Below, piece after piece: positions 45,701-52,733 of a DNA stretch of 64,000 nucleotides. The notes below the pieces were generated by a model that was not told the origin of the DNA, did no database searches, and saw only the letters and a program-made list of their open reading frames with translations. The stretch is from Lachnospiraceae bacterium UBA2864. Its GTDB lineage: Bacteria > Bacillota > Clostridia > Lachnospirales > Lachnospiraceae. The stretch's first letter is position 1, and each line of letters opens with the position of its first letter. Location of the stretch: contig DEFA01000034.1 in assembly GCA_002350525.1 (NCBI GenBank), positions 25,112 through 89,111 on the forward strand, in the 5' to 3' direction. The position numbers were made by a program, and so were the translations under genes.

Positions 45701-47283
45701 CCGTCGGCGGAAACCTCGATGAGTCCGCTGTACTCTGCTTCACTCTTAAGTGAGAGCTTATCCCCGGTATCTTTACCTACATACTTTATAACCGCATCAT
45801 CACCGGCAGTCGGACTTATCATAAGTTCATCACCGGCGGTTATATAAGGTGCATTTACAAAGCTGTTATCAGACAGGAAATCCACCGAATTTGCTATAAA
45901 TACAGGAAATTCGGCCATAAGAGGAAATTCCGTATTCCTTATATCAAAACCTATGACTATCTCTCTGTGATTATTGTTGATACCGTAATATCCCACGCAT
46001 TTATCATCAAGTGTGAGAAATTCCGTTGCCCAGTCCGGAAGATTATAGTAACTTACATCTCCCGCTCCGAAGCTGAATGAGGCAAGTCCTCTGGTAAGTT
46101 CGCTTTCCGAAGACTTTATATATCCGCCTTCGATTGTACCTGCCGCACTCTCTTTATCGTTAATGATCATACAACCGGAATCCAGGAAATTCTCCCTTCC
46201 GCTTTCGGAAAATACTATTCCTTTATCCGCTTCGGCAAGAGCACTCACATCGTCGAGTTTTATAAGTTCCTGTCCTGAAGCTGCCTTATATGCTTTTTCA
46301 AGATAAGTATTTCCCCTGCCGGTAAGATATGCCGGAACACTCGTTCTCGAATTAAGTATCGCATAGGAAATGTTATCTTCCTGGATAGAGTCGGACTGCA
46401 TACCGCTTATCTCTGTTTTTACATATCCGCCTTCGGCCTTCACTCCTTTAATGATAACGGTTCTTCCGGTGTTCTGTTCAAGGTTCACGCTTCTGACGGA
46501 TAAAAGATTATCCGAAGCATCATAGAAAGAAACATCAAGTGAAGAAGTCTCGCCTCCGTAAAGATATATATCTGCGGCTATATCATATAATCCCGCTTCC
46601 GTAACGGCTGCCGAAACCGAAAGCACTGCCGCATTTCCGACAGGTGCACCTATAACACGTACTTCGGCACCCAGATCCTCGGCGATGGTGCCGATACCCG
46701 ATGCTCCTCCTCCGTCCGTATATATGATTATATGATCCACTTCAAGAGATTCGATAACACCTCTGGCATCACTTATAGTTCCTTCAGCATCGGTACATTC
46801 AATCGATGATATTGCTTTTCTGTTACGGATTCTATCCGTTGAATTGGCAACTACTATGGATGCCGAATCGCTAACCGTTATGACCGATAAACTTCCGTCC
46901 GAAGAAGCCGCATAATCGAGGATTTCCGAGATTGCACTGTCAAAGCGACTTTTCTCGGAGCCACTGAGTTCCTTATGCTTCATACTTCCCGACGTATCTA
47001 TAACTATAAGTGTTCTTACCGAATGCTTACCCAGTCCTGTTCTGATAAAAGGAGACATGAGCGCAAGTACAAGAAGTATGGCAGCAAGTATCTCAAGTAT
47101 CATAAGTATGTTCTTCAAAAGCTTCTTCACGAAACTCATACTGCTGCTGTTTACTTCCGCATTCTTCCACAGCATAAGAGACGGAACCATCATCTTCTTA
47201 CCCTTTGGGCGAAGCATATATATTATGATTATTACAGGTACCGCTACAAGAAATACCAGCGGCCACATAGTACTAAATGTCAT
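42730..47283 (-). CDS. Giant membrane protein with three vWA domains (BatA/YfbK-type fusion)
   Basis: The 1517-residue protein starts with a BatA-like two-TM hairpin (residues ~6-24 and 59-79) and a vWA domain with MIDAS IDTSGSMKH (D96-S100). After ~450 residues of beta-rich sequence come two TM segments (around 560-610) and a second vWA with the altered MIDAS VVDMSHSV. A glutamine-amidotransferase-like segment (VLLVSGLTQ ... GGLIVCGGDESFAPGG) is followed by a third vWA with MVMDNSGSMSS and ILLLTDGQGE. A last TM and a Lys/Pro/Gln-rich cytosolic tail close it. It looks like a fusion of two Bat-type proteins. It overlaps the DUF58 gene by 11 bp and should be the MoxR partner. Confidence 0.8.
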   Translation of the reverse strand: MTFSTMWPLVFLVAVPVIIIIYMLRPKGKKMMVPSLMLWKNAEVNSSSMSFVKKLLKNILMILEILAAILLVLALMSPFIRTGLGKHSVRTLIVIDTSGSMKHKELSGSEKSRFDSAISEILDYAASSDGSLSVITVSDSASIVVANSTDRIRNRKAISSIECTDAEGTISDARGVIESLEVDHIIIYTDGGGASGIGTIAEDLGAEVRVIGAPVGNAAVLSVSAAVTEAGLYDIAADIYLYGGETSSLDVSFYDASDNLLSVRSVNLEQNTGRTVIIKGVKAEGGYVKTEISGMQSDSIQEDNISYAILNSRTSVPAYLTGRGNTYLEKAYKAASGQELIKLDDVSALAEADKGIVFSESGRENFLDSGCMIINDKESAAGTIEGGYIKSSESELTRGLASFSFGAGDVSYYNLPDWATEFLTLDDKCVGYYGINNNHREIVIGFDIRNTEFPLMAEFPVFIANSVDFLSDNSFVNAPYITAGDELMISPTAGDDAVIKYVGKDTGDKLSLKSEAEYSGLIEVSADGRKEYISVRFPAGESDGTVTTASVPGYVEKTGVSMSSLRRILLVVVLILLIVDWIIFVRRNRKFNSLQLAVRIILTLFVLLSVIGVHLPGRRNKTATIFVVDMSHSVAELRPQMEDYLKDKLKNIPPRNEYGILTFGRDAMSEQFLTDMPGFLELGTNPDATATDIESAVRNAAAMIPDSYSGRIVILTDGQETLGDIAKTRELLDGAGIELDSVIIETEEKNDVYISSAEMPERLYPGDRYSLVVNIYSSYETDAKVSVRQGSVDKASSEVHLKPGSNTYLFSIVAGENPIEENDIVVYAEGDQVAENDSYSVASTVSVSPKVLLVSGLTQDSTGMEALLKEINQDVTTVSVINMPDTLESMLTYKTIILDNCYKPDMPEGFLNNVETYVRDYSGGLIVCGGDESFAPGGYRGTPLETVLPVDMTPRGITEAPSMAMVMVMDNSGSMSSPVEYNTMTGQADGRSKLAIAIAAAIGAIENLMDEDYVGVLTFDDKYTWVQEVAKVGEVRDDAINEVRNIPMGGGTTIQPALLEAIDKISEVDAGIKHILLLTDGQGETKDFSESISKANENGITISTIAVGGDSDSELLKEIADKCGGRYYFSNSASEVPRIFAEEVYMSGNTYYKEGEYELAVKSGNDLVKGLYGDGIPMITGYIATSSKPAATEIILSDEEDPILCSWQYGLGRTISWCSTASGTWNEDFVGLTDYAEMWRRMLDYTSYQQSSTGDYVRVDRSREKLLIQYTAGDFGEETEIEGIITSPQGETERIEFTSDSPGHYSASTAPTEPGVYNINVRRSENGEVVSSQNAIATVHFSDEYRFLSNDRYINYVNETGKILTVKDKVFGKVRVKKVGKKEITDFLIMAALLLLMFDIIVRRFNLSMPDMKRRKKAAGRGGKKETVDGQGVVPTEDVTSEPVNEQWQPVNSGISSGLSMPQQEMVPQQNTVPVPDAKRSRKADKKAKKASKNAAPAALDTSALLKKKQDRTDYKG

Positions 47284-48148
47284 AAAGCCCTCTTAAATCC
47301 TCCAACAGAATTCTGCCGATTGTTCTGTCTGTCCGGCACAAATAATATCCGGCACCTGCTCTGTCGGCAGATGATCTGAGTCGCGTCATAAAATCTTTAA
47401 GCGCTCCGAGATATCCGTCAACCGTCAACCTGTCAAAGGTTGCCGATACCATTTCATCCGGCATCTCAATATCATGAAGTCTCGCCGCTCCCGTCTCGTC
47501 GATTTCAAGTTCTTCACGTGAAAGAACCTGAAGCAGTACCGGCTCCTGACGAAGATATCTCATAAATTTACACAGCTCTTCCTCTCCGTCGAGGAAAGCT
47601 TCGTCATAGAAATCCGATATGATAAATGTAAGGCCGTGTTTTCCCGTTGCAGCACGTTTCACAGCCTCTTTCAGGTCAACCTTTCCCTGTATGGTTATAT
47701 TACGAAGGAAAGCTTCCAGTCTAAGCAGACCGAGACGCCCTTTCGGAAGCTTAAGTGTCCTGCCCGGATCGGCCAGATCCGTTACGGTAACACTATCTCT
47801 CTGCTTATTACATATATAGCAGATTGCCTCAGCAAGGCCGGCCATCATCTGATCCTTCGGACTGCCCCCGAAATCCATCGAAGCACTTGTATCCAGGAAG
47901 ATATTGATACACCCCTCTCGTTCTTCCATGTACTCCTTGATATAGAGCCTGTCAAAACGTCCATAGGCATTCCAGTCAACATATCTCATATCATCGCCGG
48001 GTATATACTCCCTGAAACCCGAAAACTCCGTGGAACGCCCCTTGATACTTGAGCGCCTTCCGCCTTCATACTGAGTCACCGATTTATTCTTTATTGTAAA
48101 GCGCAGTTTGTCGAGTCCCGCCAAACCGTCTACACTGATCGTCCTCAT
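47273..48148 (-). CDS. DUF58 (vWA-like) protein
   Basis: The 291-residue protein has GRSTEFSGFREYIPGDDMRYVDWNAYGR, the DUF58 core, followed by a vWA-like part with IFLDTSASMDFG and FIISDFYDE. DUF58 proteins are constant companions of MoxR ATPases and probably bridge MoxR to membrane vWA proteins. It starts 23 bp after moxR stops and overlaps the vWA gene. Confidence 0.88.
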   Translation of the reverse strand: MRTISVDGLAGLDKLRFTIKNKSVTQYEGGRRSSIKGRSTEFSGFREYIPGDDMRYVDWNAYGRFDRLYIKEYMEEREGCINIFLDTSASMDFGGSPKDQMMAGLAEAICYICNKQRDSVTVTDLADPGRTLKLPKGRLGLLRLEAFLRNITIQGKVDLKEAVKRAATGKHGLTFIISDFYDEAFLDGEEELCKFMRYLRQEPVLLQVLSREELEIDETGAARLHDIEMPDEMVSATFDRLTVDGYLGALKDFMTRLRSSADRAGAGYYLCRTDRTIGRILLEDLRGLYDI

Positions 48149-48171
48149 ATATCCACCTGACAGTTCTGTTC

Positions 48172-49107
48172 TTACTTACGTAAAATCTCTCTGATGATAG
48201 AGTCTTCGGATACCCCATCCGCAACAGCATCGAAACTTGTTATGATCCTGTGTCTGAGTACCGGATAAGCAACAGCCTCAATATCCTCAAATGATACATT
48301 CAGTCTGCCGTTCATAAATGCCCTTGCTCTCGAACATCTTATAATGTTCTGGGCCGCACGAGGGCTTACTCCTTCTCTGATATATTTATTAGGCTGATGT
48401 GTAGCCATAACTATATCAAGTATTCTGTCCATTACCGCATCGGCAATAGGAATCTCCTGAACCATTTTCTGTATCTCAGTAAGCATGGCAGCATCCATAA
48501 TTCTTTCGGCTTTTCCTGCCGCAGTGCCTTCGGTAAGTCCCACAATGCCCTTAAGTTCCTCTCTTGTAGGGAACTCAACAAGAACTTTCATACTGAAACG
48601 GTCGAGCTGAGCCTCCGGAAGAGGATAAGTTCCTTCCTGCTCTATCGGATTCTGAGTGGCAAGTACAAAAAACGGTGATGGAAGCATGTAGGAGGTATCA
48701 CCGACTGTAACGGTATGTTCCTGCATGGCTTCGAGCAGAGCCGACTGAGTCTTAGGTGTAGCTCTGTTGATCTCATCCGCGAGAACTATATTTGCAAATA
48801 TAGGACCCGCCTCAAACTTAAATGAATTCCCTGTTTCATTTTTCACCATAATGTTTGTACCTGTTATGTCCGCAGGCATAAGATCCGGCGTAAACTGAAT
48901 CCTCTTAAATGACATATTCATAACATTACTGATGGTCTGTACCAATCTGGTTTTTCCGAGTCCCGGCATACCTTCGAGCAATATGTTGCCGCCTGTCATA
49001 AGTGCCATGACTACGCTGTCAACAACATTCTGCTGTCCGATTATCTCCTTTGCGATTTCCTGTCTTACCCTTGTGATAAGGGCAGCGCCCTGCTCATAAT
49101 TATTCAT
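48172..49107 (-). CDS. MoxR-family AAA+ ATPase of the envelope operon
   Basis: Walker A GMPGLGKTRLVQ, the MoxR block KRIQFTPDLMPADITGTN, Walker B IVLADEINRATPKTQSALLEAMQE, sensor-1 VLATQNPIEQEGTYPLPEAQLDRF and lid SPRAAQNIIRCSRA are all present. It is closer to typical MoxR than the copy at 10469. The ATG at 49107 with TTGGAGGTC 9 nt upstream is preferred over an upstream TTG. It should act on DUF58/vWA partners encoded downstream. Confidence 0.94.
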   Translation of the reverse strand: MNNYEQGAALITRVRQEIAKEIIGQQNVVDSVVMALMTGGNILLEGMPGLGKTRLVQTISNVMNMSFKRIQFTPDLMPADITGTNIMVKNETGNSFKFEAGPIFANIVLADEINRATPKTQSALLEAMQEHTVTVGDTSYMLPSPFFVLATQNPIEQEGTYPLPEAQLDRFSMKVLVEFPTREELKGIVGLTEGTAAGKAERIMDAAMLTEIQKMVQEIPIADAVMDRILDIVMATHQPNKYIREGVSPRAAQNIIRCSRARAFMNGRLNVSFEDIEAVAYPVLRHRIITSFDAVADGVSEDSIIREILRK

Positions 49108-50536
49108 CTGCCAGACCTCCAAAATAATTCTTTATAACTTCCGACATAGTATCGGGATATCGTCCCTGCTCTATGCCCTCATATGCACTTTCCTGATATT
49201 CTCCGAGAACTGTACTGTACGGCACTTTTTCACCTTCCCACACAAGGCCGTTCTGTTCCTTAGAAAATTGTGAAGATGAATTGTCTCCGTACTTTCCCTG
49301 AAGATTCTTATCTATACTGATATATTCCTCATTAAAGTCATTTCCGACTTTTTGTCCGCTTCCTTCGCCTCGACCATTGCCCTGACCCTGGCCTTGGCCT
49401 TTGCCCTGACCTTCACCTTGGCCCTGGCCTTCGCCCTGACCCTGACCTTGTCCTTGTCCCTGGCCCTCACCCTGACCTTGACCCTGCTGTTGGCCTTGCT
49501 GTTGACCTTGACCCTGCTGCTGGCCCTGCCCTTGCTGGTTTTGACCTTGTTGCTGACCCTGGCCCTGCTGCTGGCCCTGGCCCTGCTGGTTTTGACCTTG
49601 TTGCTGACCCTGTCCCTGCTGGTTTTGACCTTGCTGCTGGCCTTGTCCCTGCTGCTGACCGTTCTGGTTGTTCTCGGCTTTTTGCTGTTCCTGTTTTGAA
49701 TACTCCTGCATCATTTCTGATGCTTCCTTAACCGTCGTACTCGCATTTTCAGGAAGTCTTTCTGACATGTTGCCGAGTTCTCTCTGCATATCTCCCATCT
49801 TATAACCGAGTTTATCTTTTGCCTTCTTAAGAGCATTCTTATCTTTGGTCTTTTTCAAGTCCTGACGGGATGCTTCAAGAGATTCCTTCATATTCTTCAG
49901 AGCTTCCTTCTCCTCCGGAGAAATATCCATTTTACTTATCTCTTCAAGCTTTTCCTCAATCTTCTCTATTTCCTCAATTATCTCTTCTGCTTCAACCTTA
50001 GCCTCATGTTCCTCTTTAGCCTCTTCTCTTACTTTTGAAGGTATAAAGCCCGAGCCGATTCCTGCTGCTGTTATAAGCAGGAATATCAGAAGTTCTTTCC
50101 ACGGAAGGAGTTTTCTCTGCTGTTTCTTATGCTGTTCCCTGAGATATGCCTCGCTCTGTCTGAGTGTCACTGCCGCATCCTCTATCTGCAGAGCCCTTAC
50201 GCTCCCTTCCGGAATATCTTCACCTTTTCTTATTTCTTCAAATGCGGTGACCAGTTTTTCTTTAGTTCCGAAGCTGTCAAGATTAACCGCTGTCAAAATC
50301 GGATCTCCCCTATGTACTATTCCCCATATGAGGCCGAACAGAGCAGCTGCTCCTATAGCTATTATTCCCACAAGTTCCGCATAATAAAAGTGCCAGATAA
50401 GACTTAACAGCATACATACTGTAAGAATACCGGCACCTAAACACGCAAACCTGAGGACAGAGCGCATTATAATAACTCTGTCCTCATTTCTTCTTATATT
50501 GAGTACGAATTTTTTGATATATCCCCTGTTATCCAT
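49100..50536 (-). CDS. Membrane protein with coiled coil and Gln/Gly-rich low-complexity region
   Basis: The 478-residue protein has two close TM segments (residues ~30-72), a third at ~148-166, a charged coiled coil (~170-270: EEIIEEIEKIEEKLEE), then about 100 residues of GQGQQQ/GQNQQ-type repeat and a C-terminal segment of 75 residues (EEYISIDKNLQGKYGDNSS...). It resembles DUF4175-like proteins of bat-type operons, which also have Gln-rich tails. Function unknown. It sits between the ABC permease and moxR and overlaps moxR by 8 bp. Confidence 0.7.
   Translation of the reverse strand: MDNRGYIKKFVLNIRRNEDRVIIMRSVLRFACLGAGILTVCMLLSLIWHFYYAELVGIIAIGAAALFGLIWGIVHRGDPILTAVNLDSFGTKEKLVTAFEEIRKGEDIPEGSVRALQIEDAAVTLRQSEAYLREQHKKQQRKLLPWKELLIFLLITAAGIGSGFIPSKVREEAKEEHEAKVEAEEIIEEIEKIEEKLEEISKMDISPEEKEALKNMKESLEASRQDLKKTKDKNALKKAKDKLGYKMGDMQRELGNMSERLPENASTTVKEASEMMQEYSKQEQQKAENNQNGQQQGQGQQQGQNQQGQGQQQGQNQQGQGQQQGQGQQQGQNQQGQGQQQGQGQQQGQQQGQGQGEGQGQGQGQGQGEGQGQGEGQGKGQGQGQGNGRGEGSGQKVGNDFNEEYISIDKNLQGKYGDNSSSQFSKEQNGLVWEGEKVPYSTVLGEYQESAYEGIEQGRYPDTMSEVIKNYFGGLADE
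49370..49672 (-). repeat. Low-complexity repeat encoding Gln/Gly-rich tract
   Basis: Tandem short units that encode QGQGQQQ and GQNQQ variants run for about 300 bp within the preceding membrane-protein gene, turning to GEGQGQ near the 3' end. Imperfect units and mixed Gln/Gly codons argue for old repeat growth by slippage. Confidence 0.85.
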
Positions 50537-50557
50537 ATATCACTCTCACATAAATTC

Positions 50558-51442
50558 TTATGCCTTTTTTACATTCCTGTCATTAAGCGGGTTGATTCTG
50601 TTTGCCGCCAGCTTAAGGAAAAACCATGCTAAAAGAAGCTGTACGATCACAGATAAGATCATCCATACATTTGAGTTACCGAGGAATATATTGTCGAATA
50701 TTTCCTCAAGAAAATCCTCCGATGTAAGTCTCGTTAAAAAGAACACCACAAAGTTTACTACCGGATTCGCAAGCTGTAACGTAAATGTAGTCTTTAAGGC
50801 ATTTTCCAATGCTGAACCATACGATCTCGAGAACACTATTGCAGCAATTATCATCGGAACAAATGAAAGTGCATACACAACAAAATATAATCCGAACGAC
50901 ATCATAACCGATGTAATCGTCTTCTTACATCTTGCAGAGCAATATACTCCGATACTTCCTGCAAAGATCGCGTATACCAAACTCAGTCCCAGGAACTCGA
51001 ACAATACCATCCATGACAGACCTCCCACCATGAAAGATATCGCCATAAGCGGAATACTTGCGATAATAAATATCATAACTCTTATGACAGCAGACATCAT
51101 TTTTCCGAACACAATAGAATTAAGTCCTGCTGTAGTTGTAAGAAGAGTATCAAGTGTTCCTCTCTCTCTTTCTCCTGATATAGACGACGCTGTTATAACC
51201 GGAATAGCTATAGCTATTATACCCAACTGAGTAATAGCAAGCGCCGGAAAGAAGAATACATAAGCCTGATATAATTCGGTATTGTCAAAATCCGATGAAT
51301 ATGAACGAAACGCCGAAAACATTAATAAGAAAATGATTCCGAGAATTGCTACATAGGCAAACAGTTCCCATGCCATCTTCATGCTTCTGGAGGTTACACG
51401 AAGATCCTTCTTGATAATAGGATTTATCTTAATTCTGTCCAT
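50558..51442 (-). CDS. ABC exporter permease (ABC-2/GldF-like)
   Basis: The 294-residue protein has six hydrophobic segments and the ABC-2 block ITASSISGERERGTLDTLLTTT, typical of GldF/NosY-type permeases, followed by MIFIIASIPLMAISFM. It pairs with the ATPase upstream, whose gene it overlaps by 14 bp. Substrate unknown; in Bacteroidetes GldA/F/G-like transporters serve gliding and secretion. Confidence 0.86.
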   Translation of the reverse strand: MDRIKINPIIKKDLRVTSRSMKMAWELFAYVAILGIIFLLMFSAFRSYSSDFDNTELYQAYVFFFPALAITQLGIIAIAIPVITASSISGERERGTLDTLLTTTAGLNSIVFGKMMSAVIRVMIFIIASIPLMAISFMVGGLSWMVLFEFLGLSLVYAIFAGSIGVYCSARCKKTITSVMMSFGLYFVVYALSFVPMIIAAIVFSRSYGSALENALKTTFTLQLANPVVNFVVFFLTRLTSEDFLEEIFDNIFLGNSNVWMILSVIVQLLLAWFFLKLAANRINPLNDRNVKKA

Positions 51443-52721
51443 TCATATCACCTCCGTTCTGCTGATATCCCATGTTATCGGGTGCCGCATAATTATTTTG
51501 TGCTCCGAAGTTATTCTGGGCTTCAAAGCTGTTCGTTGCACCAAAGTTGTTCTGTGTTTCATAGTTGTTCGGTGTTCCGAAGTTGTTCTGAGCTTCAAAA
51601 TTGTTCTGGGCTCCAAAATTGTTTGGTGCTCCGAAATTGTTTGGTGCTCCGAAGTTGTTTGGTGCTCCGAAATTGTTTGGTGCTCCGAAGTTGTTCTGAC
51701 TTCCGAAATTGCTCGGTGTCTCATAGTTATTCGGTGCTCCGAAATTGTTCGGTGCTCCGAAGTTATTCGAACCCTGATTTGCCATGGTCTGAACGCCGCC
51801 GGCTCTTCCTTCTGTTATATCCATAAAGATAGATTCAAGTGAATGCTCATCCCTGTGGAATCCTCCGACAAGAACTCCTCTTACCATAAGCTGACCCACA
51901 AGACTGTTGGCCATCTCATCCGAAGTGATTCCTGTCACTATAATCTCGTTAGATTTAACCGCCTCTATCTGAACATTAGGCTGTTCACGCATTATGGTCA
52001 CTGCCTGTTCGATATCGGACTTAACTTCTATAATGAGCCTGCTGGCATCATTACCGATATTCAGGATATCTTTCATAAGACCGGCTGCAACAAGCTGACC
52101 ATGATTCATGATTCCTATACTGTTACACATTTCCGATATATCGGCAAGAATATGGGAACTGATTACGATAGTCTTTCCCATAGACTGAAGATTCATCAGA
52201 AGCTCCTTCATCTCGACTCTTGCTCCCGGATCAAGACCCGATGACGGCTCATCCATAACAAGAAGTTCCGGATTATGAAGCAGTGCCCTTGCAACACAGA
52301 GTCTCTGTTTCATACCTCGTGAAAGAGTATCTACATAGACTTCCTTTTTATCTGCAAGATTAACAAGATCAAGAAGTCCGTTTGCTACATTTTCCGTTTC
52401 CTTATAAGTCATTCCGTAAAGAGAGCCATAAAACTCAAGGTATTCCTTAACTTTAAGGTTATCGTATACTCCGAAGAAATCCGGAACATAACCGATAGTT
52501 CTCTTAAGGTTCTTTATACCTGCGGAACCGCTTTCTCCGTTAACAACAACCTCACCTGAGGTCGCCTTAAGAAGACCGCATATAATTCTTATAGTAGTAG
52601 TTTTACCTGCTCCGTTCGGTCCTACAAATCCGAAGAGATCTCCCTTTGGAACATGAAGGTTAAGATTTGTAACTGCCCAAAAATTTCCATATTGTTTAAA
52701 TAAATTATTTACATACAGCAT
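51429..52721 (-). CDS. ABC transporter ATPase with 17-unit NNFGAP-type hexapeptide tail
   Basis: A normal GldA/NatA-like ATPase occupies residues 1-~305: Walker A GPNGAGKTT (34-42), signature LSRGMKQRL, Walker B LLVMDEPSSGLDPG, H-loop ISSHI. Then residues ~319-420 are 17 tandem hexapeptides of the NNFGAP type (variants NNYETP, NNFEAQ, SNFGSQ), ending QNGGDMNGQN. ATPases of this family do not usually have such a tail. It gives the protein an Asn/Phe-rich, disordered, prion- or FG-like C-terminus in the cytosol. The start is ATG at 52721. Confidence 0.9.
   Translation of the reverse strand: MLYVNNLFKQYGNFWAVTNLNLHVPKGDLFGFVGPNGAGKTTTIRIICGLLKATSGEVVVNGESGSAGIKNLKRTIGYVPDFFGVYDNLKVKEYLEFYGSLYGMTYKETENVANGLLDLVNLADKKEVYVDTLSRGMKQRLCVARALLHNPELLVMDEPSSGLDPGARVEMKELLMNLQSMGKTIVISSHILADISEMCNSIGIMNHGQLVAAGLMKDILNIGNDASRLIIEVKSDIEQAVTIMREQPNVQIEAVKSNEIIVTGITSDEMANSLVGQLMVRGVLVGGFHRDEHSLESIFMDITEGRAGGVQTMANQGSNNFGAPNNFGAPNNYETPSNFGSQNNFGAPNNFGAPNNFGAPNNFGAPNNFGAQNNFEAQNNFGTPNNYETQNNFGATNSFEAQNNFGAQNNYAAPDNMGYQQNGGDMNGQN
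51462..51767 (-). repeat. 18-bp tandem repeat, 17 units, coding
   Basis: Seventeen in-frame 18-bp units (plus-strand GTTGTTTGGTGCTCCGAA-like) encode the hexapeptide tail of the ABC ATPase. Four central units are almost identical, so the array probably changes in copy number between strains. Confidence 0.95.
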
Positions 52722-52733
52722 AGTCCGTCCCCC

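Noticed and set aside
49352..49699. Plus-strand frame of Leu/Ala/Thr repeats that looks like a membrane protein
   Set aside because: It is the antisense of the Gln/Gly-rich repeat; the minus frame has the intact gene with a start, TM segments and operon spacing.
51443..51826. Repeat array that could be taken for CRISPR or an ice-nucleation-like gene on other frames
   Set aside because: The 18-bp units have no spacers, keep one frame and extend an ABC ATPase; frames on the plus strand are shadows.
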